Assembly: GCA_016790285.1 (NCBI GenBank)
Contig: JAEUPJ010000016.1
Location: 1-64,000, forward strand
Reading direction: 5' to 3'
DNA from: Roseateles sp.
Lineage (GTDB): Bacteria > Pseudomonadota > Gammaproteobacteria > Burkholderiales > Burkholderiaceae_C
DNA: 64,000 nucleotides
Shown: positions 11,129 through 19,014 of the stretch, in pieces
Position numbering within the stretch: the stretch's first letter is position 1
How the letters are laid out: each line of letters begins with the position of its first letter
Position numbers and translations under genes: made by a program
Notes under the pieces: generated by a model
The model's database searches: none
Told to the model about the DNA's origin: nothing
What the model saw: only the letters and a program-made list of their open reading frames with translations

Positions 11129-12574
11129 TCAGGCCTCGCCCGCCGAGATGGCCAGCCGGGCCATCCGGTAGCGGATCTGCCGCAGCGACAGCCCCAGGCT
11201 GGCCGCCGCGGCGGTGCGGTTGAAGCGGTGCAGCTCCAGCGCTCGCAACAGGATGGCGCGCTCGACGTCGTCCAGATAGCTCGCCAGGTCGCTCGGCAAC
11301 TCATCGGGCAGCGACAACCCCTCGGGCGCCGGCGCCGCGGGCCCCGGCGGCTGCAATGCCGCGAACTGCGACTCGGTGCGCCCCTCGTCCAGCAGCGTGT
11401 CCGGCAGGCCCAGGTCGTCGGCATCGATCCACTCGCCGCCCGCCAGCGCCAGTGCCCGGTGCAGCAGGTTCTCGAGCTCACGCACATTGCCGGGGAACGG
11501 GTAGCGCGACAGCGTTTGCAGCGCCTTGGACGTCAGCCGCGGCGCGGGGGACACGCCGGCGTCTTGCGCAATGCGCGTGAGCACGCGGGTGCTGATCAGC
11601 CCGAGGTCCTCCAGCCGCTCGCGCAGTGGCGGCACGCGGATCTGGATCACATTGAGGCGGTAGAACAAGTCCTGGCGGAAGCGCCCTGCGGCGACCTCCG
11701 CCGACAGATCCTTGTGCGTTGCGCTCAGGATGCGCACGTTGATCGGCGTCTCGGCCGTGGCGCCGACCGGGCGCACCGAGCGTTCCTGGATGACGCGCAG
11801 GAGCTTGCTCTGCATGGCCAGCGGCAGGTCGCCAATTTCGTCCAGGAACAAGGTGCCGCCGTCGGCCGCCTGGAAGAAGCCCTCGCGGTCCTCATTGGCG
11901 CCGGTGAAGGCGCCCTTGCGATAGCCGAAGAACTCGGCCTCCAGCAGGTTCTCCGGGATGGCGCCGCAATTCACGGCCACGAAGCGCTGCCCGGCGCGAG
12001 CACCGTGGTCATGGATGGCGCGCGCCACCAGCTCCTTGCCCGTGCCGGACTCGCCCTGCACCAGCACCGGGGCCATGCTGCGCCCCACCTTGTCGACGAG
12101 CGAGCGCACGGCACGGATGGCTGGCGACTCGCCCACCAGGCGCAACGCCGATGCATGCGCTGCGGCGGGTGCTTCGGCGACCGGCGCCGGCTCGGCGGCC
12201 ACGCGGCCGAGCGCCGAGCCCACGACCAGGCGGAACTGGCGCAGGTCCACGGGCTTGGTGAGGTAGTCGTAGGCGCCGGCCTTGAGCGCCTCGACGGCGT
12301 TCTCGGCGGAGCCGAAAGCGGTGATGACGATGGCCTTCTCCGGCCGGCCCGCCTGCTCCAGCCAGCGCAGCAGCGACAGGCCGGAGCCATCGGGCAGCCT
12401 CATGTCGGTGATGACGGCGGCGTAGGCCTGCGCCTGCAGGTGCTCCAGCGCGTCGGCGACCGAGCCGGCGCTGTCGATCTCGTAGCCCTCGCGCAGCAGC
12501 GTGAGTTCATAGAGCGTGCGCAGGTCGGGCTCGTCATCGACGACCAGCAGGCGCGGCGGCGTGGCAATGCTCAT
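11129..12574 (-). CDS. pilR: NtrC-family sigma-54 response regulator, PilR-like
   Basis: A 481-residue activator with three modules. The receiver domain is at about 5-120 with the phospho-acceptor Asp57 (VITDMRLPD). The AAA+ sigma-54 interaction domain is at about 145-380, with Walker A GESGTGKE, the sigma-54 contact motif GAFTGA (in YRKGAFTGANED) and LDEIGDLPL. A FIS-type helix-turn-helix sits at the end (RFNRTAAAASLGLSLRQIRYRMARL). The ATG at 12574 overlaps the kinase stop by 4 bp (ATGA), so the pair is coupled. By synteny and family it should switch on sigma-54-dependent type IV pilin genes, none of which are in the window. Confidence 0.88.
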   Translation of the reverse strand: MSIATPPRLLVVDDEPDLRTLYELTLLREGYEIDSAGSVADALEHLQAQAYAAVITDMRLPDGSGLSLLRWLEQAGRPEKAIVITAFGSAENAVEALKAGAYDYLTKPVDLRQFRLVVGSALGRVAAEPAPVAEAPAAAHASALRLVGESPAIRAVRSLVDKVGRSMAPVLVQGESGTGKELVARAIHDHGARAGQRFVAVNCGAIPENLLEAEFFGYRKGAFTGANEDREGFFQAADGGTLFLDEIGDLPLAMQSKLLRVIQERSVRPVGATAETPINVRILSATHKDLSAEVAAGRFRQDLFYRLNVIQIRVPPLRERLEDLGLISTRVLTRIAQDAGVSPAPRLTSKALQTLSRYPFPGNVRELENLLHRALALAGGEWIDADDLGLPDTLLDEGRTESQFAALQPPGPAAPAPEGLSLPDELPSDLASYLDDVERAILLRALELHRFNRTAAAASLGLSLRQIRYRMARLAISAGEA

Positions 12575-14259
12575 GCGGATTCGGGGTTGCGCAGTCGGAC
12601 GCTGAAGTCGTTGGCTGCCGCATCGACGGCGCGGCGGTATTCGATGCTCGCGCCGTGGCGCTCGCACAGTTCACGGCAAATATAGAGGCCCAGACCGGAC
12701 CCGCGGCTGCGTGTCGAGAAGAAGGGCTCGAAAAGATGCCGCTCGATCTCTGGCGGCACCGGTGCGCCCGCACTGCGCACGACCAGGGCCAGCCCAGCGC
12801 CCTCGCGCGCCAGCCGCACCTGGATGGCCCCGACGCCCGCGTCGGCGTGGCGGTGCGCGTTGTCCAGCAGGTTCACGAGGACGCGGCGCAGGTGCTCTGC
12901 GTCGAAGAGGCCCATCAGGCCCGGCGACTCGATCGCCAGCTGGAAGCGGCCGCCCGGCCCGCGCTCGACGCCGTTGATCTGCACCCAGTCGTCACACACC
13001 TCCTGCACCAGACCGCTCACGTCCAGCGCCTGCGTGTCCGGCTGCACACCGGGTGCCAGCTCCGTCACGTCGTCGACAAGGCGCTTGAGCCGCTGCACGT
13101 TGGAGGCCACCATGCGCGTGAGCTGCTCCGCGCGCGTGCCGCCCACGTCCTCGGCCAGCAGCGCGTTGGCCTGGGCGATGGCCGCGAGCGGGTTGCGGAT
13201 CTCATGCGCGATGCCGGCCGACACACGACCCATCGCGGCCAGCTTCTCCTGGCGCGTGCGCGCGAGCAGCTCGCGGTTGTCCTCGACGAACAGCACGCAC
13301 AGCTCCTCGCTGCCCTCGCGCTGGCGCGTGAAGCGCAGGCGCAGGCGCAGGCTGCGGCTTGCGCCGCTGGCCAGCGCCAGCGCCACGTCCACCTCGGCGC
13401 CAGCGCCGCTCGCATAGGCCTGCTCCAGCGCCAGCACGAGCGGTTGCCAGTCGGCCCGCCCGCGCAGCTGCCAGCTCAACTCGCCGCTGGCCGCACCGAG
13501 CAGGGCGCGCGACGCCGGGTTCATGGCCCGCACGCGCCCGCGGCGGTCAACGACCAGCACGCCCTCCTGCATTTCATCGATGACCAGCCGGTTCAGCGAC
13601 TCCTGCTGCCGGGCCAGCGCCAGGCTGCCTCGGGCCGCGCGCTCCTCGCGCGCCAGCCGTGCGCTCAGCTCGCCGGCCAGCAGGCTGACGGCAAACAGGC
13701 CGCTGCCCACGAGGCCCGCCTGCGTCGTCTTCAGGCCCACGTCCGCGCCTGACAACAGCGACCAGCCCGCCGCACCCAGCAGCCCCAGCGTGGCGATGGC
13801 CGCCGTGGCCAGGCCCAGCCGGCGCGGGCACAGCACCGCCGCCATCAGCACGGGCATCACGAACAAGGCGCCGTAGTTGACGCCGCTCGGGTCGAGCGCA
13901 TGCAGCACGCCGAACAGCACCAGGTCCATGCCGATGGCGCTCCACCAGTGCAGGCTGCTGATGCGCGCCAGAGCCCGTGCCGACGCGCCCCGGCGCAGCT
14001 GTGGGAACAGCCACAGCGCCAAGGCCGCCACCGCGTAGGACGCGCTCAGCCCGAGGGTGGAGGACGCCGGCGGCGTCGACAGGGCCGCGGCGATCAGCTG
14101 TGCGGCGATGAGCGCCAGGCCCAGCGCGGCGCGCGCGGCGAGAAAGGCGCGGTACAGCCGCTCGAAGCTTGCGCTGCTCTCGGCGGGCTCCACCGCCGGC
14201 GCTTCGACGAACCAGCTGCCTGGCGACGCGCCAGCGCGGGCGCTGACGTGGGCGCTCAA
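12571..14259 (-). CDS. pilS: Membrane sensor histidine kinase, PilS-like
   Basis: About 562 residues: an N-terminal hydrophobic region with about six transmembrane helices, a PAS-like segment (VIDEMQEGVLVVDRRGRVRAMNPASRALLG), the H-box SAGIAHEIRNPLAAIAQAN with the phosphorylated His, and HATPase motifs LVNLLDNAHRHAD and SRGSGLGLYICRELCERHG. It phosphorylates the coupled PilR-like regulator. No ATG lies near the expected start. I propose the TTG at 14259, which forms a TTGA overlap with the stop of the preceding gene and has AGGG upstream; an ATG at 14370 would lie deep inside that gene. Confidence 0.85.
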   Translation of the reverse strand: MSAHVSARAGASPGSWFVEAPAVEPAESSASFERLYRAFLAARAALGLALIAAQLIAAALSTPPASSTLGLSASYAVAALALWLFPQLRRGASARALARISSLHWWSAIGMDLVLFGVLHALDPSGVNYGALFVMPVLMAAVLCPRRLGLATAAIATLGLLGAAGWSLLSGADVGLKTTQAGLVGSGLFAVSLLAGELSARLAREERAARGSLALARQQESLNRLVIDEMQEGVLVVDRRGRVRAMNPASRALLGAASGELSWQLRGRADWQPLVLALEQAYASGAGAEVDVALALASGASRSLRLRLRFTRQREGSEELCVLFVEDNRELLARTRQEKLAAMGRVSAGIAHEIRNPLAAIAQANALLAEDVGGTRAEQLTRMVASNVQRLKRLVDDVTELAPGVQPDTQALDVSGLVQEVCDDWVQINGVERGPGGRFQLAIESPGLMGLFDAEHLRRVLVNLLDNAHRHADAGVGAIQVRLAREGAGLALVVRSAGAPVPPEIERHLFEPFFSTRSRGSGLGLYICRELCERHGASIEYRRAVDAAANDFSVRLRNPESA

Positions 14260-14498
14260 GACTGGCCCTGGCGGGCTTCGAAGCTCGCCCGGTGCGCGCT
14301 GCTGCAGAACACGCCGCCCTTGCCGGGCAACGCCTCGTTGGCCGGCAGGTGCGTGCCGCATTCGGCGCAACTCACCATGGCCTGGACCTCGGGCGGGGGA
14401 GCAGGCGTGCGCGCCTCGGGCTCACGCGGGCGCGCACGCCGCGCGCCCAGCACGAAGAACAGCGCGCCCAGGATCAACAGCAGCACCAGGTACTTCAT
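14256..14498 (-). CDS. PP0621-family small membrane protein
   Basis: An 80-residue protein with one N-terminal hydrophobic helix (MKYLVLLLILGALFFVLGA), a basic Pro-rich linker, and a C-terminal domain with two Cys pairs (MVSCAECGTHLPANEAL and CSSAHRASFE), as in a small zinc-binding or treble-clef fold. This matches the PP0621 family usually found next to pilS in beta-proteobacteria; its function is unknown. Its start overlaps the stop of the cytochrome assembly gene by 4 bp and its stop overlaps the pilS TTG. Confidence 0.75.
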   Translation of the reverse strand: MKYLVLLLILGALFFVLGARRARPREPEARTPAPPPEVQAMVSCAECGTHLPANEALPGKGGVFCSSAHRASFEARQGQS

Positions 14499-15391
14499 GC
14501 GAGCCCCCCGGCCGATGTGCGCTGCAGGATCACCTCCAGCACGAAGCGGGAGCCGGCGTAGGACAGCAGCAGCAGTGCGGCACCCGCATACAGCCACCGC
14601 GTGGCACGCCGGCCGCGCCAGCCGTAGACGCGCCGGCCGACGAGCAGGCCCGTCAGCACGAGCCAGCCCAGCACGGCGAGCAGGTTCTTGTGGTCCCAGC
14701 GCCAGGTCGGCGTGAACCACCAGCCCAGGAAGATGGCCAGCGACAGCACCCCCACGCCGGCTGCGACGAACTGGAACGTCAGCCGCTCCAGCTGCAACAG
14801 CGGCAAGCCGCCGGGCGTCGAGCGCTTCTGGCGCAGCCGCGCCTCGGCGCGGTTCATCAGCGCCGCATGCAGCACCGCCACGCCGAAGAGACCGTAGGAC
14901 GCCAGGCCCAGCACCCAGTGCAGCGGCGCCCAGGGCGACGCCGCCGTGGGGCGACTCTCACCGGGGAAGGACCAGGCCAGCACGACCGCCGCGGCCGCCA
15001 GCCAGGCCAGCACGCGGCGCACGCTGTGCAGCGGCAGGAAGCGGCTTTCGATCAGATACACCGTCAGCACCAGCCAGGTCGTCATGGAAAGCGCCGGCGC
15101 GAAGCCGAAGCGCGCGCCCGGCGCAGCCAGGCCATAACCGCTGATGTCGATGAACAGTGCCGCGAACTGCGCCGTCCAGGCCAGGGCCATCGGCGGCACC
15201 GAGCGCAGCGGGCGGCGCGGTGCGATCTCGCCCGGTGCGGCCGTCGGGCGCAGCAGGCCGACCCACACATAGCCGAACAACGCCAGCGCGCTGGCCACCG
15301 CCAGCGCCACCCCCGCTCCGACGGCATGGGCGCCGGGTGCTGCGCCAGCGGCGCCTGCAGCGTCTGCAAGAAGGGTGGGCGATAAACTCAT
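14495..15391 (-). CDS. CcsA/YpjD-like cytochrome c assembly membrane protein
   Basis: A 298-residue protein with about eight transmembrane helices, resembling the CcsA/HemX/YpjD family that handles haem in cytochrome c maturation. The C-terminal half holds the family segments SYGLFGVAVLHAAL and FLGWWFTPTWRWDHKNLLAVLGW, including His residues that in the family coordinate haem. I choose the start at 15391 (MSLSPTLLADAAG); the open frame continues upstream but runs antisense through ffh. It is divergent from ffh with a 60-bp shared promoter region and is followed by the coupled PP0621 and pilSR genes. Confidence 0.85.
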   Translation of the reverse strand: MSLSPTLLADAAGAAGAAPGAHAVGAGVALAVASALALFGYVWVGLLRPTAAPGEIAPRRPLRSVPPMALAWTAQFAALFIDISGYGLAAPGARFGFAPALSMTTWLVLTVYLIESRFLPLHSVRRVLAWLAAAAVVLAWSFPGESRPTAASPWAPLHWVLGLASYGLFGVAVLHAALMNRAEARLRQKRSTPGGLPLLQLERLTFQFVAAGVGVLSLAIFLGWWFTPTWRWDHKNLLAVLGWLVLTGLLVGRRVYGWRGRRATRWLYAGAALLLLSYAGSRFVLEVILQRTSAGGLA

Positions 15392-15451
15392 GGCCGCAGT
15401 GTACTTTTGGGCTGCCGCCGTTCTGGCCACCCGCGCCCCTACTTCCCCACC

Positions 15452-16828
15452 ATGGCATCCAACCTCACCGACCGCCTGAGTCGCCTCGTCAAGACGATGC
15501 GCGGCCAGGCCCGCATCACCGAAAGCAACGTGCAGGACATGCTCCGCGAGGTCCGCATGGCCCTGCTGGAAGCCGACGTGGCGCTGCCGGTGGTGCGCGA
15601 CTTCATCCAGCGTGTGAAGGAGAAGGCGCTCGGCCAGGAGGTCGTCGGTTCGTTGAACCCGGGCCAGGTGCTGGTCTCGGTCGTGCACAAGGAACTCGCC
15701 GCGACCATGGGCGAGGGCGTGGCGGACATCAACCTCGCCGCCCAGCCGCCCGCCGTCATCCTGATGGCCGGCCTGCAGGGCGCGGGCAAGACGACGACGA
15801 CCGCCAAGCTGACCAAGCACCTGATCGACAAGCGCAAGAAGAAGGTGCTGACCGTCTCGGCCGACGTCTACCGCCCCGCCGCCATCGAGCAGCTCAAGAC
15901 GGTGACGAAGCAGGCCGGCGGCGAGTGGTTCCCGTCCGAGCCCAACCAGAAGCCGCACGACATCGCGCTGGCCGCACTCGACTACGCCAAGCGCCACTTC
16001 TTTGACGTGCTGCTCGTCGACACCGCCGGCCGCCTGGCCATCGACGAAGCGTTGATGGCCGAGATCAAGGACCTGCACGCGGTGCTCAACCCGGTCGAGA
16101 CGCTCTTCGTCGTCGACGCCATGCAGGGCCAGGACGCGGTCAACACCGCCAAGGCCTTCAAGGAAGCCCTGCCGCTCACCGGCGTCATCCTGACCAAGCT
16201 CGACGGCGACTCACGCGGCGGCGCCGCCCTTTCCGTGCGCCAGATCACCGGCGCGCCGATCAAGTTCGCCGGCGTGTCCGAGAAGATCGACGGCCTGGAG
16301 GTGTTCGACGCCGACCGCCACGCCGGCCGCGTGCTGGGCATGGGCGACATCGTGGCCCTCGTGGAGCAGGTCACGCAAAGCGTGGACCTGGCCTCGGCGC
16401 AGGCCATGGCCGAGAAGCTCAAGAGCGGCAGCGGCTTCGATCTGAACGACTTCCTGCAGCAGATCGCCCAGATGAAGAAGATGGGCGGCCTGGGCGGCCT
16501 CATGGACAAGCTGCCGCAGAACATGATGGGCGGCAAGCAGCCGGGTCAGGCCGACATGGACCGCGCCGAGCGCGACATGAAGCGCATGGAAGGCATCCTG
16601 CGCGCCATGACCGCCAAGGAACGCGCCCAGCCCACGCTGCTGATGGACGGCAAGAGCAAGGCCAGCCGCAAGCGCCGCATCGCAGCCGGCGCGGGCGTGC
16701 AGATCCAGGACGTCAACCGCCTGCTCAATCAGTTCGACCAGATGCAGGGCATGATGAAGAAGATGAAGGGCGGCGGCCTCATGAAGATGATGAAGCGCAT
16801 GGGCGGCATGAAGGGCCTGGGCATGTGA
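15452..16828 (+). CDS. ffh: Signal recognition particle protein Ffh
   Basis: The SRP GTPase that binds signal sequences of nascent membrane proteins with 4.5S RNA and delivers them to FtsY. The 458 residues comprise an N domain (about 1-90), a G domain with GLQGAGKTTTTAKL, DTAGR and TKLDGDSRGG, and a C-terminal M domain (about 300-458) very rich in Met (MDKLPQNMMGG, QMQGMMKKMKGGGLMKMMKRM). The start at 15452 is the first ATG giving the normal N-terminus MASNLTDRLS. The receptor gene ftsY lies close by at 17666-18898 on the other strand. Confidence 0.97.
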   Translation: MASNLTDRLSRLVKTMRGQARITESNVQDMLREVRMALLEADVALPVVRDFIQRVKEKALGQEVVGSLNPGQVLVSVVHKELAATMGEGVADINLAAQPPAVILMAGLQGAGKTTTTAKLTKHLIDKRKKKVLTVSADVYRPAAIEQLKTVTKQAGGEWFPSEPNQKPHDIALAALDYAKRHFFDVLLVDTAGRLAIDEALMAEIKDLHAVLNPVETLFVVDAMQGQDAVNTAKAFKEALPLTGVILTKLDGDSRGGAALSVRQITGAPIKFAGVSEKIDGLEVFDADRHAGRVLGMGDIVALVEQVTQSVDLASAQAMAEKLKSGSGFDLNDFLQQIAQMKKMGGLGGLMDKLPQNMMGGKQPGQADMDRAERDMKRMEGILRAMTAKERAQPTLLMDGKSKASRKRRIAAGAGVQIQDVNRLLNQFDQMQGMMKKMKGGGLMKMMKRMGGMKGLGM

Positions 16829-16970
16829 GGCGCCTCGCCGCCGACCACGGGGCGGACAGCCTCCCGTCAGCGGCGACACAAGTGCTCACAACTGGGCGCG
16901 CACCGGGTCCCACGGTCAAGGGACAGACGGGCATGGTCATTTCTCGCCGCTGCCGATAGCGTCGCCACCC

Positions 16971-17507
16971 ATGCTGAATCTTCACCTCCCCCGCGCCGTC
17001 GGCGCCTGGCTCAACAGCCTGACCGGGCAGCGCCCGGCCCGCCGCGTGGACGCGGCCGACACCGTGATGCACTGGCCGCCCACGGCCGCGCGGGTGCTGG
17101 TGAGTTCGGAGCGCCACGCCCACAAATGCTTGGCGCAAGCCCTGGCCCTCGAACATCCCAAGGGCTTCCTGCTGGCGCACGTGCCGCTGCACAAGCTCGT
17201 GCGCGTGCCCAAGCAGTATTCCTACCGTGAGTGGCTGTCACGCACCGGCCTGCTGACCGCCGACTTCGCGCTGTGCGACGAGCACGGCTATGTGCGCGCG
17301 GTGCTGCTGATGCCCGTGGCCGACGACCAGGCGCGGCAATCGCGCAAGCGTGATCGCCTGCTGCGCGTGCTGGAGGCCACCGACCTCAAGGTCACGCTGT
17401 GGGACCGCGAATGGCAGAACGAGGCGCCGGAGCGGCTGCGCCAGATCCTCTTCCCGCGCGTGCGCGCGGACGGCTACTTCGCCGATACGCCGCACGCAGC
17501 GCATTGA
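16971..17507 (+). CDS. DUF2726-like hypothetical protein
   Basis: A 178-residue soluble protein. From about residue 35 it follows the outline of DUF2726 proteins: a helix starting VLVSSERHAHKCLAQAL, a strand around AHVPLHKLVRVPKQ, then LLTADFALCDEHGYVRAVLLMP, and a late strand LKVTLWDREWQ. DUF2726 is thought to have a nuclease-like fold, but I cannot point to an intact catalytic set. It follows ffh by 142 bp, possibly in the same transcript, and converges with ftsY. The assignment is by overall pattern only. Confidence 0.6.
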   Translation: MLNLHLPRAVGAWLNSLTGQRPARRVDAADTVMHWPPTAARVLVSSERHAHKCLAQALALEHPKGFLLAHVPLHKLVRVPKQYSYREWLSRTGLLTADFALCDEHGYVRAVLLMPVADDQARQSRKRDRLLRVLEATDLKVTLWDREWQNEAPERLRQILFPRVRADGYFADTPHAAH

Positions 17508-17598
17508 GGAGCCCCTGGTCCAGGCCGACGCGCTGAACGCGGTCGGGCCTGGCCCGTCCCCCGAGGGGACGGCGATGCGAGCGGCCGTGGGCCACTCG

Positions 17599-17663
17599 CA
17601 CATCGCCCGCCGGCCGGCTTGGGGCGGCCCGGCGCTCGGCCGGCGCCCCAACGAGGCGATGTG
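17599..17663. terminator. Large GC-rich stem-loop between convergent genes
   Basis: Two nested arm pairs, CACATCGCC/GGCGATGTG (17599-17607 with 17655-17663) and CGCCGGCCG/CGGCCGGCG (17608-17616 with 17637-17645), could fold in either transcript. It lies between the DUF2726-like stop and the ftsY stop, so a bidirectional terminator is likely. There is no T run. Confidence 0.55.
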
Positions 17664-17665
17664 GC

Positions 17666-18898
17666 CTACTCCAGCAGCGCGCGCGCGAACTCGCGGGCGC
17701 TGAAGGTCTCGAGGTCCTCGAGCTTCTCGCCCACGCCGACGAAGTAGACCGGCACCGGCCGCTCGCGCGCGATGGCGGCCAGCACGCCGCCCTTGGCGGT
17801 GCCGTCCAGCTTGGTCACGACCAGGCCCGTGAGGCCCAGCGCCTCATCGAACGCCTTCACCTGGGTCAGCGCGTTCTGGCCAGTGTTGCCATCCACCACC
17901 AGCAGCACCTCGTGCGGCGCGCCTTCCTGCGCCTTGGCGATGACGCGCTTGATCTTCTTGAGCTCCTCCATCAGGTGGAGCTGCGTGGGCAGGCGCCCGG
18001 CCGTGTCGGCGATGACGACATCCGCGCCACGCGCGCGGCCCGCGTTGACCGCGTCGAACGACACGGCTGCCGGGTCGCCGCCTTCCTGGCTGATGATCTC
18101 GACCTGCGCCCGGTCGGCCCACACACCCAGCTGCTCGCGCGCGGCGGCGCGGAAGGTGTCGGCGGCGGCCAGCAGCACGCGCTGGTTGGCGTCGGCCAGG
18201 TGCCGCGTGAGCTTGCCGATGCTGGTCGTCTTGCCGGCGCCGTTCACGCCCACGACCATCATCACGGTGGGCGTGAAGCGGCCCACTTCCAGGCCCTTTT
18301 CCAGCGGAGACAGCAGCTCGGCCAGCGCGTCGATCAGCAGGCCCCGCACCACCTGCGGGTCGGTCGCTCGGGCTTCCTTGACGCGGCGCTTGAGGTCGTC
18401 CAGCAGGAACTGCGTGGCCTTCACGCCGGCATCGGCCAGCAGCAATGCCTCCTCCAGCTCTTCGTACAGCTGCTCGTCGATCTTGGTCGCCGAGAAGACG
18501 TTGGCGATGCTGCCGCCCGTCTTGCGCAGCCCGGCGCGAAGACGCTCCATCCAGCTTTGGCGCGGCGCCGGCACCGCCACGGCGGCCGGCGCAGGCGGCA
18601 CCGGCGCGACGACGGCACGGGGCGCGGCCACCGGAGGAAGGACGGGGGATGGCGCAACCACCGGTGGCGCCACGGGTGACGGCACCGGCGCGGGCGGCGC
18701 GAGCACCGGAGCGGGTGCGGGCGCGGGTGCGGGGGCAGGTGCAGGTGCAGGTGCCGAGGGTGCGGGGGCGACAGGCGCCGACACAGGCTCCGGCGCCGGC
18801 TTGCTCGCTGGCTTGGTGACCCAGCCTTCGGGCAGCAGGGCCGGCGCTTCAGCGGCGGGGGCGGGCGGCGGGGGCGCCTTCTTGAAGAAACTGAACAT
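17666..18898 (-). CDS. ftsY: Signal recognition particle receptor FtsY
   Basis: The SRP receptor GTPase at the inner membrane. The 410 residues start MFSFFKKAPPPP and carry a long Pro/Ala/Val-rich low-complexity A domain (about 8-110) in place of the acidic A domain of E. coli. The NG domain follows, with GVNGAGKTTSIGKL, DTAGRLPTQLHLMEEL and TKLDGTAKGG. The start at 18898 is the only one giving the usual amphipathic N-terminus. It is divergent from the first gene of the polysaccharide locus, with 116 bp between them, and marks the boundary between housekeeping genes and the accessory region. Confidence 0.96.
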   Translation of the reverse strand: MFSFFKKAPPPPAPAAEAPALLPEGWVTKPASKPAPEPVSAPVAPAPSAPAPAPAPAPAPAPAPVLAPPAPVPSPVAPPVVAPSPVLPPVAAPRAVVAPVPPAPAAVAVPAPRQSWMERLRAGLRKTGGSIANVFSATKIDEQLYEELEEALLLADAGVKATQFLLDDLKRRVKEARATDPQVVRGLLIDALAELLSPLEKGLEVGRFTPTVMMVVGVNGAGKTTSIGKLTRHLADANQRVLLAAADTFRAAAREQLGVWADRAQVEIISQEGGDPAAVSFDAVNAGRARGADVVIADTAGRLPTQLHLMEELKKIKRVIAKAQEGAPHEVLLVVDGNTGQNALTQVKAFDEALGLTGLVVTKLDGTAKGGVLAAIARERPVPVYFVGVGEKLEDLETFSAREFARALLE

Positions 18899-19014
18899 AG
18901 ACCGCCATTTTCGCTGGCTCCGGGGCCCCGGCCGATTTCTCGCACGCGCTTGATTTTTTCCGCCCCGGGAACCGGTGGACACTGACCGAGGCTCCCCGCA
19001 CTCCCGGTCCGCTC

